Notes under the pieces: generated by a model
What the model was told of the DNA's origin: nothing
What the model saw: only the letters and a program-made list of their open reading frames with translations
Databases searched by the model: none
Position numbers and translations under genes: made by a program
Origin: Methanocalculaceae archaeon
GTDB lineage: Archaea; Halobacteriota; Methanomicrobia; Methanomicrobiales; Methanocorpusculaceae
Direction: 5' to 3'
Length of the DNA stretch: 63,195 bases
NCBI GenBank assembly: GCA_031262705.1
Contig: JAISHD010000006.1
Span: 1-63,195, forward strand
In this document: piece by piece, positions 49,901 through 60,305 of the stretch
How the letters are laid out: each line of letters begins with the position of its first letter
Numbering within the stretch: position 1 is the stretch's first letter

Positions 49901-50644
49901 GTGTTAGAGAGAATGGATCATCCCGTACTTACCATTGTAATCCCGGTCTATAATGACGCGGCTGCCCTTCGGGCTGCGGTGCCCGCATCGGTGGAAGTAC
50001 TGGAGGGTCTTGGGCTGCCGTTTGAACTGATCCTCTGCGAGGATGCAAGTACCGACGGCAGCCGGGAAGCGGCAGTTGCGCTCGCCGCAGCGGACGACCG
50101 CATCCGGGTCAACCACAGCGATGTCCGGCGGGGAAAAGGCGGCGCTCTTTCCGATGCACTTGCGGCATCGCACGGAGATATCTTCTGTTTTTACGATGTG
50201 GATCTCTCGACGGATCTTGCGAATCTGCCAACACTTATTGATAAAATTCAGGCAGGTGCAGACATTGCTGTCGGATCCCGGTTCCTTGCGGAAAGTACGG
50301 TACTGCGTTCCGGGGAACGCGAGGCAACCAGTGTCGGGTTCAACCGGCTGGTGCGGCTGCTTCTTGCAAGCAGCATCCGCGATCATCAGTGCGGATTCAA
50401 GGCGTTCCGCCGCGAACGGCTTGTGAAACTGATGCCGTATGTGCAGGCGCGCGGGTGGACCTGGGACACCGAGGTTCTCGCACTTGCGCAAAGATGCGGC
50501 TATACTATTGAGGAGATTCCGATAACGTGGACGCAGGGCGAAAAGACGAATGTGCGAACCAGCGACATCTTTTCGATGGGCTGTTCAGTGCTGCAGCTTG
50601 CCTGGCGGATACGCATTGCGGGCCGGTATCCAAAGGACATCTGA
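49901..50644 (+). CDS. GT2 glycosyltransferase, copy 2
   Basis: LTIVIPVYNDAAALRAAVPASVEVL...CEDASTDGSREA..FYDVDLSTDL..RDHQCGFKAFR. Confidence 0.88.
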   Translation: MLERMDHPVLTIVIPVYNDAAALRAAVPASVEVLEGLGLPFELILCEDASTDGSREAAVALAAADDRIRVNHSDVRRGKGGALSDALAASHGDIFCFYDVDLSTDLANLPTLIDKIQAGADIAVGSRFLAESTVLRSGEREATSVGFNRLVRLLLASSIRDHQCGFKAFRRERLVKLMPYVQARGWTWDTEVLALAQRCGYTIEEIPITWTQGEKTNVRTSDIFSMGCSVLQLAWRIRIAGRYPKDI

Positions 50645-50794
50645 CTCCGTGTCCGGCGGAGATGTCCAAACCTTTATGCCGGACCCTCACCCATATATAG
50701 AGTTACGCCAGCAACGGTCTGTTACCTTACCAGTAGAGCCGCTGATGAGCGATGACGGATGGTCTTTGAACCGTCCCGAGTGAAGTGAGTCATT

Positions 50795-51163
50795 ATGGCA
50801 AAGATTTACCAGATGTTTGAAGTCCCTGAAGAACTTCAGAACAAAGCACTTGAAGCTCTTGAGCTTGCACGTGACACCGGAAAGATTAAGAAAGGCGCAA
50901 ACGAGGCAACCAAGGCCGTTGAGCGCGGAACCGCAGCTCTCGTCCTGATTGGTGCTGATGTTGCACCCGAAGAGATCGTCATGCATATTCCGGGACTTGC
51001 AGACGAAAAAGAGATTCCGTTCGTTTTTATCAACAAGCAGGCAGACATCGGTGCTGCATGCGGCCTTGACGTCGGCTGTACTGCTGTTGCAATTGTTAAA
51101 GTCGGCAAAGGCAAGGAAATCATCGAGGACCTTGCAGGCCAGATTAAGGCACTCAGAGGATAA
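50795..51163 (+). CDS. rpl7ae: 50S ribosomal protein L7Ae
   Basis: [51 protein letters not shown]. Confidence 0.96.
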   Translation: MAKIYQMFEVPEELQNKALEALELARDTGKIKKGANEATKAVERGTAALVLIGADVAPEEIVMHIPGLADEKEIPFVFINKQADIGAACGLDVGCTAVAIVKVGKGKEIIEDLAGQIKALRG

Positions 51164-51168
51164 ATACC

Positions 51169-51378
51169 ATGCCTGATGATGCAACGCCAGCAGAAGTCAT
51201 TGAGGTCATCGGCCTTACGGGTATGCACGGAGAAGCATCCCAGATCAAGTGCCGTGTCCTTGACGGCCCGAACAAGGGGAGGATTATCACCCGGAACACC
51301 TTCGGTCCGATCCGTGAGGGTGACATCCTGATGCTCCTTGAGACAGAACGTGAAGCAAAGAAGCTCTCAAGACGGTGA
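51169..51378 (+). CDS. rps28e: 30S ribosomal protein S28e
   Basis: [59 protein letters not shown]. Confidence 0.95.
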   Translation: MPDDATPAEVIEVIGLTGMHGEASQIKCRVLDGPNKGRIITRNTFGPIREGDILMLLETEREAKKLSRR

Positions 51379-51385
51379 GTAAGAA

Positions 51386-51577
51386 ATGGTTGATATCTAT
51401 ACCTGCAGCTACTGCGGCAAACAGCTTGAGCCGGGAACCGGCAAACTGTTCGTCAGAAAGGACGGCGCAGTCTTCTACTTCTGCTCCTCCAAGTGTCAGA
51501 GCAACTACAAGCTCGGTCGTATCCCGCGCCGTGTTGCCTGGACAGCAGCCGGACGCAAGGCACGCGGCAAGGAGTAA
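51386..51577 (+). CDS. rpl24e: 50S ribosomal protein L24e
   Basis: [47 protein letters not shown]. Confidence 0.95.
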   Translation: MVDIYTCSYCGKQLEPGTGKLFVRKDGAVFYFCSSKCQSNYKLGRIPRRVAWTAAGRKARGKE

Positions 51578-51581
51578 AACC

Positions 51582-52031
51582 ATGGAACGCACCTTTGTGA
51601 TGATCAAGCCGGACGGCGTCCAGCGTGGTCTGGTCGGTGAGATCCTTTCCCGCTTCGAGAAGAAGGGATTCAAGATCGTCGCTGCAAAGTTTGGCGTGCT
51701 TCCGGAAGCAATTGTGGACAAGCACTACGAGGAACACCTCGCAAAGCCGTTCTACCCGGGAATGAAGGCATACATTACCTCAGGTCCCGTGTTCCGCTTT
51801 GTTCTTGAGGGCGACAACGTTATTGCAACGGTTCGCAAGATGAACGGGGCAACCAACCCGGCAGAGGCAGCACCCGGCACAGTCCGCGGTGACTATGCTC
51901 TCTCAATCGGGAAGAATGTAATTCACGCATCCGATGCACCTGAGAGTGCAGCACGCGAGATTGACATTCACTTCACGGCAGCAGAGATCGTTTCGTACGA
52001 GAAAATCGACGAGACGCAGCTCTACGAGTAA
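51582..52031 (+). CDS. ndk: Nucleoside diphosphate kinase
   Basis: [37 protein letters not shown]...[16 protein letters not shown]. Confidence 0.96.
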   Translation: MERTFVMIKPDGVQRGLVGEILSRFEKKGFKIVAAKFGVLPEAIVDKHYEEHLAKPFYPGMKAYITSGPVFRFVLEGDNVIATVRKMNGATNPAEAAPGTVRGDYALSIGKNVIHASDAPESAAREIDIHFTAAEIVSYEKIDETQLYE

Positions 52032-52219
52032 GTATCCGGATTGTATCCGGAGTAATTCTTTTTTTTGAAACTATCTGGTTCCGCAGATAGGGTGGCGGTG
52101 ATTTTTAACGGTGTCTGTGTTTCTCATTGCCTCCGAAAAATATCTCCAAGAACAAATGAAAACTTTCAGTCCTCTTGAAAGTCGCGCTGTATAACCCCTG
52201 TAAAAAAAGTTCCGGGGAA

Positions 52220-53437
52220 TTACTTCCTCAGATAATCATACGCCGACAGCAGTGCCTTTACGCCTTCGCCGACGGAGGATGCGATCTGCTTTGCGGCAAC
52301 CGACGTAGAGTCACCCGCAGCAAAAAATCCGGGGACAGCTGTCTTACAGTTGATATCCACCAGAATCTCCTTTTCCGTATTCATAGGAACAAATCCTTCA
52401 AACATTGCCGTGTTCGGGTCAAGGCCGACACCGAGGAACGCACCGTCAACATTCAGCTTCTTTTCGGGAGACGACTTGAGGATACTGCCGAGGAATCCTT
52501 TCTTCTGTTCCGGTTCTGCGTCAACCGGCATCATCTTGACATACTCAAGCATGGTGCCGCCGCCAAACTCGGTGATGGTGAATCCGGTGTGGAAGGTGAC
52601 GTTCTTCATCTCGGTCAGCCGCCCGATGAGAACCGCGTCCGCATCCAGCGGGGTTGCAGAGATCACATGTACCTGTGCTGCAATCCCTGCCATCTCAATT
52701 GCCATGTCCATCGCCGTATTGCCGCCGCCGAGAACTGCAACCGTCTTCCCCTTGTACATCGGGCCGTCGCAGGTGGTACAGACGGCAATACCTTTGCCCA
52801 AATACTCAGCTTCGCCCGGTGCTCCGGAAAGGCGCGGTGATCTGCCGGTTGCGGCGATAACCGCCTTTGCAGTGTACTCCTTCTCGGAAAGCATGGTGAT
52901 ACTGAATCTGCCGTCTTTGACGGTAATTGCCATCCCGACATCTTCAACGAGCACAGCTCCTGCGTCACGGGCATGCTGTGCAAACTTCTGCATCAGGTCA
53001 TCACCCGGAATATCAGGGATTCCCGGATAGTTCTCGACCGAACTGCTCTTGGTTGCCATGCCGCCGACCGCTCCCCCGATAACGAGGGTTTCAAGGCCCT
53101 TGCGTCCTGCGTACATTGCAGCTGAAAGTCCGGCAGCGCCGGAACCAATGATGATCAGTTCATGATCCTTGGGAATATTTTTCGTCTCGTCTGCAGGTGA
53201 GGGAGCGTCCAGCAGCATTGCAACCATCACGAGATCGTCACCGATAACGATCTGACCGTCAATGATCGTTACCGGGACACCACGCTGGCCGGTCAGATCG
53301 ATCATTTTGTTTGCGGCGGCTTCATCCTCGCCTACATCATAATTGGTGTAGGAAACATGCTGTTTGTCCAGAAATCCTTTGAGATTCCGGCAGTGCGGGC
53401 ATCCTGCCAGAGAGTACACAACTACTTCGTGAGCCAT
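52220..53437 (-). CDS. Glutaredoxin-thioredoxin reductase fusion
   Basis: N-term glutaredoxin VVYSLAGCPHCRNLKGFLDKQHVSY; then TrxR ELIIIGSGAAGLSAAMYAGRKGLETLVIGG...CTTCDGP...FFAAGDST. Confidence 0.88.
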   Translation of the reverse strand: MAHEVVVYSLAGCPHCRNLKGFLDKQHVSYTNYDVGEDEAAANKMIDLTGQRGVPVTIIDGQIVIGDDLVMVAMLLDAPSPADETKNIPKDHELIIIGSGAAGLSAAMYAGRKGLETLVIGGAVGGMATKSSSVENYPGIPDIPGDDLMQKFAQHARDAGAVLVEDVGMAITVKDGRFSITMLSEKEYTAKAVIAATGRSPRLSGAPGEAEYLGKGIAVCTTCDGPMYKGKTVAVLGGGNTAMDMAIEMAGIAAQVHVISATPLDADAVLIGRLTEMKNVTFHTGFTITEFGGGTMLEYVKMMPVDAEPEQKKGFLGSILKSSPEKKLNVDGAFLGVGLDPNTAMFEGFVPMNTEKEILVDINCKTAVPGFFAAGDSTSVAAKQIASSVGEGVKALLSAYDYLRK

Positions 53438-53497
53438 AGTACAGATCGTTTGATCGCTGATGATTAATAACCTCAGGTAGAGGTGAAAAAAGGGAGG

Positions 53498-54067
53498 TCA
53501 GTATTTTTTGATGCGGATCGATTCTGCCTGCGGGGATTCTTCCTCTTCCAGCGGTGTGAGATTCTCCACCTTTTTGATGCCGATTGCATGTACCATCAGA
53601 TCACCGAAGATGGAAAAACGGCGGACCACCATGCCCACGACCTCAACATTGTCGCCAACGGCAACATCCACTTCGAGTGGTACGGATTTTTTTGCGAAAA
53701 TTGCAGCAGAACCATCGAAGATAGTGAGTGCGGGACGACAGAGCCAGACACCTTTGACGGCCTGGACAACACCTTCCACACGGACAGGCTTTCCAAGCAC
53801 AGACAGCGTGATCTGTTTTACGCGAACACGTTTGGACTGCTCCTCATACTCGGGCAGGAGCTTGACGTACTGGGATCCGACACTGTAACTGTTGAAGATT
53901 GGAATGATCAGCAGGATAAGCGATAAAGGAATGCCCCAGAACAGATACATTATTTCAGTTGTTGCCAGATAGGATGCGGTAAACAGTACGAGGAAGAATG
54001 CCACTACGAGGATGTGCAGTGGGGAGATACCGATTGTTACGCCATGAATTTTCATAAGTTTGTACAA
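53498..54067 (-). CDS. Membrane protein with two TM helices and soluble OB/NfeD-like region
   Basis: ISPLHILVVAFFLVLFTASYLATTEIMYLFWGIPLSLILLIIPIF; V-rich GDNVEVVGMVVRR. Confidence 0.6.
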   Translation of the reverse strand: MYKLMKIHGVTIGISPLHILVVAFFLVLFTASYLATTEIMYLFWGIPLSLILLIIPIFNSYSVGSQYVKLLPEYEEQSKRVRVKQITLSVLGKPVRVEGVVQAVKGVWLCRPALTIFDGSAAIFAKKSVPLEVDVAVGDNVEVVGMVVRRFSIFGDLMVHAIGIKKVENLTPLEEEESPQAESIRIKKY

Positions 54068-54209
54068 ACCCCCGGGATACCGGAACTCTTACTGTAAATG
54101 CATTCCGCCCCCATAAATACTTGTATGCTTTGATGTGATAAAAGAAAACAAAAAGAGGTGGATTGAGAAAGCGTATGGTTTAATCGCTTTTCAATCTCGT
54201 TCTGCTGTA

Positions 54210-55070
54210 TTACTTGACTTCGCAGATGTCACAGATCTCTTTCTTGAAGCAGAAGTTGTAGACAACTGCCATGAAGATAACTGCACCGACGATGTTTCCA
54301 AGCGTGGACCAGATGATGTTGTTCGTCCACATGGTTCCCCAGTTCAGGATCTCGGTGTTTGCCGTACCGTTCGCGATCGCGTTGGTGATGATACCTGCGG
54401 GGATGAAGTACATGTTTGCAACACAGTGTTCAAATCCGGAGGCAACGAAAGCCATGATCGGGAACCAGATTGCAACAATCTTGGAGATGACTTCATCTGC
54501 AGCAAGACCGAGGAACAGGGCAAGGCACACGAGCCAGTTACAAAGAATACCTTTGAAGAAGACCGAGACAATACCCATCGGGCCGAAGTAGGAGACCTTT
54601 GCAGTTGCAATTGCAATAGCACGAGTTCCAAATGCCGAAAGGGTGGCAACACCTGCTGCATCCCAGACTGTGTAGGGACCGTAGCTGACAAGGACTGCCA
54701 TGAAGAGCGATCCAACTAGGTTACCGATATAGACAACGATCCACAGATATATGAGACCCTTCAAACCGATATGACCGTGAAGGATTGACATCGGGGCGAA
54801 CATTGCATCACCGGTGAAAAGCTCTGCACCAGTGAGAACCACAAGAACTAAACCAATCGGGAACAGTGCTCCAAGAATAAACTGAGCAATACCTGCACCG
54901 AGAATATCTGCAACACCGGTCGAACCAACTGTTGCGAGCGCCGCACCCATTGCAATGTAGGCACCCGCAAGGAAGGCATGGACAAACATGCTGCCTGCAG
55001 GCAGGCCACACTTTGTCTTGCCTGCCTTTCCAATATTCACGCAAACCTGCGCCGGGCTGAATGTTACCAT
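54210..55070 (-). CDS. fdhC: Formate transporter (FNT family)
   Basis: GKAGKTKCGLPAGSMFVHAFLAGAYIAMGA...GAELFTGDAMF...GFEHCVANMYFIPAG. Confidence 0.93.
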   Translation of the reverse strand: MVTFSPAQVCVNIGKAGKTKCGLPAGSMFVHAFLAGAYIAMGAALATVGSTGVADILGAGIAQFILGALFPIGLVLVVLTGAELFTGDAMFAPMSILHGHIGLKGLIYLWIVVYIGNLVGSLFMAVLVSYGPYTVWDAAGVATLSAFGTRAIAIATAKVSYFGPMGIVSVFFKGILCNWLVCLALFLGLAADEVISKIVAIWFPIMAFVASGFEHCVANMYFIPAGIITNAIANGTANTEILNWGTMWTNNIIWSTLGNIVGAVIFMAVVYNFCFKKEICDICEVK

Positions 55071-55458
55071 GAATACACACCTCACATCCCTATCGCCGAG
55101 GCTGATAGAGTTGTGTTAATTGGGAATTGGAGGGAGGCATATTTATAACCCGACTATCGAATCCGATGATTCCTCGTCGTTATCAGGATTCTCTTTCCGG
55201 CAAGGTATATTAATGCAATTAACATTATGAATTGGTAAAATAATACATGGTTTTTTGAGTGACTCCAAATACTGCGCGGCATGTGAGGAAACAGGAATTG
55301 GGGCGCGTAACGATTATCTCCTATCTCAAATGGGAAAAGTATAGGGAAAATGTGTACCGGGGAGAAAGTTTTTGTATCAAAAAAGAGAGTATTTCCGATA
55401 TTTTGTAATTTGGCTGCCGCATGTCAGACACACGGATTTTTATCTATCCAGAACCGGA

Positions 55459-57135
55459 CTACATTGACTCCAGTGCTTCAATACCCAGTACATCAAGTGC
55501 TGCGGCAAGTGTGTTCCGGCTTGCATCAACCAGTGTAAGCCGGGCGTCACGGACGTATCCTTCGGCCTTCAGCACCGGTGCAAACCGGTAGAAGGAATTG
55601 AAGAGATCCGCAAGGTCACGGACATAGGTTGCAAGGAGGTGGGGACGCAGTTCTACGACGACCTTTTCAATCACATACGGGAACTGTGCGATGTGTTTTG
55701 CCAGAGCAGTTTCGTAAGGGTCGGAGAAACTGTAGTTCTCGGCAAAGCCGCCGTCGGCTTTTGCCTTCTCAAGGATGGAACAGGCCCGGGCGTGTGCATA
55801 CTGGATATAGGGTGCACTCTGCCGCTCAAAGTCAAGAGCTTCCTTCCAGTCAAAAACCGTTGATTTTTCTGCAGAGACTTTGACGATGTCATACCGCACC
55901 GCACCGACCGCGACCGCGGATGCAATCCGTTCGCGTTCAGCCTCACCAAGTTCAGGACGGCGGACGCTGACCTCTTCTAAGGCACGCTTCTTGGTCTCCG
56001 CCAGCAGTTCGTCTGCAGTGATGAAGACACCGCCGCGTGTGGTCATCGATCCTTCCGGCAGGGAGACGAACTCGAAGTGTACGATCTCCGGCGGACGTTC
56101 GCCTATCATGGCAAGCGTTGTCTGAAGCTGTGCGCCGATCAGTTTGTGATCGGCACCAAGGACATCGATGCTCCGGTCACACTGACTGTTTTTCCATAAA
56201 TGGAATGCGAGGTCGCGTGCCGCATAAACGGAGGTGCCGTTACTCCTGCGCAGTACATAGCGGTTGCCGAAGCCCTTGTCCGAGAGGTCAAGATACATCA
56301 TTTGCCCGTCATGCTGTGCTTCGGGAAGCGCTTCGACTCTTGCGAGAACCTTCTGCATGTCACCGTTCCAGAGGAAGGTGGTTTCACGGACGAACCGGTC
56401 GTGATGGACGTTCATCGCAGCAAGGGTTTCTTTGATGCCGTCAGCACAGATGTCCACAGAGTCGTGGAAGAGTCTGACGGTTTCCGGATCACCGGCCTCG
56501 ATCTTTTCCATCATTTCATCAAACTCAGGTTCGATCTCCGGTTTTTCCTTTGCGATTTTGTTTGCGTCGACATAGTGGCGCACGATAAACTCGTCGCCCT
56601 TTTCATTCGGCAGACGGTCATAGTGGAGATGTTTCACTCCCCAGGCAACGATTGCAATCTGGCGTCCCATGTCGTTTAGGTAGTACTGTGCTTCAACCGG
56701 GTATCCGGCTTTGCGGAATACCCGGACCAGTGTATCACCGATGACGGTGTTTCTGATGTGGCCGACGTGCAGCGGGCCGTTCGGGTTGGCACTGGTGTGT
56801 TCAAGGATGACCCGTTCGGTTCGTGCGGGAAGCTGGCCGTAGTCCGGGTGCCGGGCAGCACGAACGGAATCTGCAACGTATTCGCCGCTGAAGATGAAGT
56901 TGATGTAAGGACCAACTGCCGAAACATCAAGACCGGCGGCATCCGGATGTGCGATGATCTTTGCAACGATATCAGATGCGATCACGCCTGGATTTTTCCG
57001 TTCCTTTTTCGCCAGTGCGAAGGCAACCGTTGATGCAATGTCTGCATGGTCGCCGCCGTCTGTGAGCAGTACGTCGTCTTCTCCCGTGATGTCACGGAGA
57101 AGATGTTCTACTTTTTGAATATACTCCCGATACAT
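55459..57135 (-). CDS. argS: Arginyl-tRNA synthetase
   Basis: EHTSANPNGPLHVGHIRNTVIGDTL (HIGH-type), DALRP-like anticodon-binding C-term. Confidence 0.95.
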   Translation of the reverse strand: MYREYIQKVEHLLRDITGEDDVLLTDGGDHADIASTVAFALAKKERKNPGVIASDIVAKIIAHPDAAGLDVSAVGPYINFIFSGEYVADSVRAARHPDYGQLPARTERVILEHTSANPNGPLHVGHIRNTVIGDTLVRVFRKAGYPVEAQYYLNDMGRQIAIVAWGVKHLHYDRLPNEKGDEFIVRHYVDANKIAKEKPEIEPEFDEMMEKIEAGDPETVRLFHDSVDICADGIKETLAAMNVHHDRFVRETTFLWNGDMQKVLARVEALPEAQHDGQMMYLDLSDKGFGNRYVLRRSNGTSVYAARDLAFHLWKNSQCDRSIDVLGADHKLIGAQLQTTLAMIGERPPEIVHFEFVSLPEGSMTTRGGVFITADELLAETKKRALEEVSVRRPELGEAERERIASAVAVGAVRYDIVKVSAEKSTVFDWKEALDFERQSAPYIQYAHARACSILEKAKADGGFAENYSFSDPYETALAKHIAQFPYVIEKVVVELRPHLLATYVRDLADLFNSFYRFAPVLKAEGYVRDARLTLVDASRNTLAAALDVLGIEALESM

Positions 57136-57140
57136 GATTA

Positions 57141-58427
57141 TTACATCCCCGTCGGATACCGCAGGACTGCGGCAATACCGCCGAACGCACTGAAGAGCAT
57201 GGAGCCCTCCTCAAAGTCATCGGAGATGATTTCGACGCGGGTGTTGGACATATCCGCACGGTTGGTCAGTTCTTCGATAATATCCGTTTCATCCGCGAGG
57301 TAGAGCGGAGACTGGCATTTCGGACAGTGACCAAGGGACAGATCCTTAAACTTCTTTCCTGCTTCGACCTGCATGGTCTTTACTTCCTGATAACCGCAGT
57401 TGCCGCATTCAATGGTCAGCCGGGCTTTGCGCAGCTTTTCCGAGAGAAGAAGGGTGTCAACGGCCCCTGCTTCAAGGTTTGCACGGACGCTTTCTTCCCC
57501 GTATGCAGCACATCCGTTTTCTTTGATGAGTTCCTTGAAGAACCGCATCATCTCCTTCTTTTCGTCCATGATGTCAACACCGCGAAGTGCATCCTGGGCA
57601 TTGTCCACCAGTTCACGGAGACCGAACTCGTTGGTGTAGGAAGCGTCAAAGAGGCCGATGATCCGTTTCTTTATTTCGTGATGGAGGAAGTCGCCTTCGG
57701 CGAACTCTTCTTTGGTCGGCATCGGACCGCCGATTAAGAGACCTTTGAACTTTTCAAAGAAGTTCGGTTCCGCCAAGAATGCTTCGGACGCGCGCTCACC
57801 GACTTTCTTGTAGAACTCATGGATTGCGATCAGCCGGAGACGCTCGAAACGGACACTCGACTGACCACCTTTCCGCTGTTTGCCGGGAACGGTTGAGGTT
57901 GTTCCGTTGATCGGTTCGATGTGTGTTCCGCGCAGGAAGCCCCAGTAGGCTTCACGGCGGTCGATGACCAGCAGACCGTAGACGAACTTGTCGTCAAGCA
58001 TTGCTTTGAGCGGTTCAAGTTCGAAGTTGGAACTGCACCGGTAGCTGTAGGTACGGATGGTTTCCGGCGGTTCGACAATGATGGATTCAAGATCGGTTTT
58101 GTCTCCGCCGACGTTGATTGCCCCGCAAAAGACCGCCATGCCGTTTTCCAGCGGTGTCTTGTAGTATTTGAGCCGTGCAAGAATAGAGGAGATCGCACTC
58201 TGCACGTTTGTCCGCGTCTGTTTGCTCTTGATGTTTGCGCATTGTCCGTACTCGTCGCGGAGCTGGGAGGTTACGTCATAGATCTGTTTGTCCGGCGGGA
58301 TATACAGTGAGATTAACTCAGTACCGGATCCCTCCTTTTCTTCCAGCTTTTCCAGCGCCTTTTTGAATTCATACCGCTTTCGCGCTTCGTCCTTTTCAAT
58401 TTGTGCCTGGGATATTTCCTCTGCCAT
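57141..58427 (-). CDS. prf1: Peptide chain release factor aRF1
   Basis: LISLYIPPDKQIYDVTSQLRDEYGQCANIKSKQTRTNVQSAI; GGQSSVRFERLRL. Confidence 0.95.
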   Translation of the reverse strand: MAEEISQAQIEKDEARKRYEFKKALEKLEEKEGSGTELISLYIPPDKQIYDVTSQLRDEYGQCANIKSKQTRTNVQSAISSILARLKYYKTPLENGMAVFCGAINVGGDKTDLESIIVEPPETIRTYSYRCSSNFELEPLKAMLDDKFVYGLLVIDRREAYWGFLRGTHIEPINGTTSTVPGKQRKGGQSSVRFERLRLIAIHEFYKKVGERASEAFLAEPNFFEKFKGLLIGGPMPTKEEFAEGDFLHHEIKKRIIGLFDASYTNEFGLRELVDNAQDALRGVDIMDEKKEMMRFFKELIKENGCAAYGEESVRANLEAGAVDTLLLSEKLRKARLTIECGNCGYQEVKTMQVEAGKKFKDLSLGHCPKCQSPLYLADETDIIEELTNRADMSNTRVEIISDDFEEGSMLFSAFGGIAAVLRYPTGM

Positions 58428-58566
58428 TGTATATGCAAATCCTCAAAATCTTATTCGTTTATAGAATGTGGTGTACCATTGGTCGCGCAACCTGATTAAT
58501 GATGAGGTAGAGGTTGCCGATGCAAAAAGGAACACTCAAATTTGTATCACGCGTAAGATGTAAGTT

Positions 58567-60084
58567 ATGAACAAGAGTATTGGGTTAATACTTGGCATTG
58601 CGGCATTCATTGCCTTGTTGTTAATCCCGATAGATCCTGAGGTCCTTCCGACCGCAGCCCGATATGCTGCGGCCGTTACGGTGCTGATGGCTATTTTCTG
58701 GATCACCCAGCCGATTCCCATCGAAGCGACCGCCCTTATCCCGATTGTTGCGTTTCCGCTCCTTGGAATTCTCAGTCCTGCAGAGGCGTGCGCACCATAT
58801 GCAGACAAGGTTATATTCCTCTTCCTTGGCGGATTTATCATTGCGATGTCGATGCAGCGCTGGGGTCTTCACAAACGGATTGCGTTAAAGATTATCGAGT
58901 TTACGGGGACAAGTCCACGGCGTCTTATTCTCGGGTTTATGATCGCAACGGCGTTTTTGTCGATGTGGATGTCAAATACGGCGACTGCGATGATGATGGT
59001 GCCAATCGCGATTGCTATCATTGCGACGGTGCTCCCGACGAAGGTCTATAAGGACATGACGACGGAGCACAAGGCGTTTGCCGGGTGTATTGTTCTTGCG
59101 GTTGCGTATGCGGCAAGCATCGGCGGGATTGCGACACTTATCGGCACTCCTGCGAACGGTATTCTTGTTGCACAGGTGCAGACGATCTTCCCGGAAGCGC
59201 CTGCAATTGACTTTTTCACCTGGCTGAAGTTCGGTATTCCGCTGCTTCTGATCTTTATTCCGCTTGTATGGGTATGGCTGACCCGGGTTGCGTACCGCAA
59301 AATGCCGAAGACGCTTGATCATGCAAAGGAGGCTCTTGCGACCGAGGTTGCTGCGCTTGGTCCTATGTCTCGCGGTGAGAAGAATACGCTTGCAGTTTTC
59401 CTGCTGACGGCATTTATGTGGATTTTTGAGAAGAACAAGGATTTCGGGACGTTCACTCTTCCGGGTCTTGAGATGATCTTCCCGGGAATTGATGATTGTA
59501 CGGTTGCGATCTTTGGTGCTCTTCTGCTGTTTCTGCTTCCGGTCAACTGGAAGAAGCAGGAGTTTACGATGAACTGGCAGTGGGCTGTGCGGATTCCGTG
59601 GGGTATTCTGCTTCTGTTCGGCGGAGGTATGTGTTTGTCCGCTGCGTTCATCAAGAGCGGTCTTGCACAGTCGATTGTTGATTACTTTACCGTGCTGAAC
59701 GGTGTGCCGGTTATTCTGCTCGTGCTTATTATTGTGCTGGTGGTCTGTTTCCTGACGGAGGTTACATCGAATACGGCGATCGCGTCGGTGATGATGCCGA
59801 TTCTTGCGGTGACGGGGCTGTCGCTCGGTATTAATCCGTGGATTCTGATGATGACTGCTGCGGTGTGTTCGAGCTTTGCGTTTATGCTGCCGGTTGCAAC
59901 GCCGCCGAATGCTATTGCCTACAGTACGGAGTATGTTCAGATGAAGGATATGGTGAAGGCAGGATGGGCAATGAATCTGCTGGGCATCGCAGTGTTTATG
60001 ATTCTGCTGTACACGGTGGTGATGTGGGCGTTCGGCTTTACGATGGATCTGCCGGAGTGGGCGTTTACGACTACTATTAAATAA
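58567..60084 (+). CDS. SLC13/DASS family transporter
   Basis: TPANGILVAQVQTIF, FLTEVTSNTAIASVMMPILA, LPVATPPNAIAYSTEYVQMKDM. Confidence 0.9.
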   Translation: MNKSIGLILGIAAFIALLLIPIDPEVLPTAARYAAAVTVLMAIFWITQPIPIEATALIPIVAFPLLGILSPAEACAPYADKVIFLFLGGFIIAMSMQRWGLHKRIALKIIEFTGTSPRRLILGFMIATAFLSMWMSNTATAMMMVPIAIAIIATVLPTKVYKDMTTEHKAFAGCIVLAVAYAASIGGIATLIGTPANGILVAQVQTIFPEAPAIDFFTWLKFGIPLLLIFIPLVWVWLTRVAYRKMPKTLDHAKEALATEVAALGPMSRGEKNTLAVFLLTAFMWIFEKNKDFGTFTLPGLEMIFPGIDDCTVAIFGALLLFLLPVNWKKQEFTMNWQWAVRIPWGILLLFGGGMCLSAAFIKSGLAQSIVDYFTVLNGVPVILLVLIIVLVVCFLTEVTSNTAIASVMMPILAVTGLSLGINPWILMMTAAVCSSFAFMLPVATPPNAIAYSTEYVQMKDMVKAGWAMNLLGIAVFMILLYTVVMWAFGFTMDLPEWAFTTTIK

Positions 60085-60305
60085 AATTCTTTTTTTGTGT
60101 TGTTCCAAAAATCCGGCGGGACACGTTTTTTTCAGAGAATGAATGGGTGTGGTTTTGCTCCAGAAATAAACCATTTGCAAGAAGAGTCGTGGGAACAGAA
60201 ATCATTGTTGTATGGGGAAATTTTTTTGCACATACGGTAAGGGATGAGAGAGCAGTGCCTTTTTTTCCATAAGGTTGTTAATGTATAGTGTCCTATACAT
60301 CTTGC

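Noticed and set aside
58972-60180. 402-aa minus-strand ORF, Arg/His rich
   Set aside because: Antisense to a well-supported DASS transporter; composition is a GC-bias shadow.
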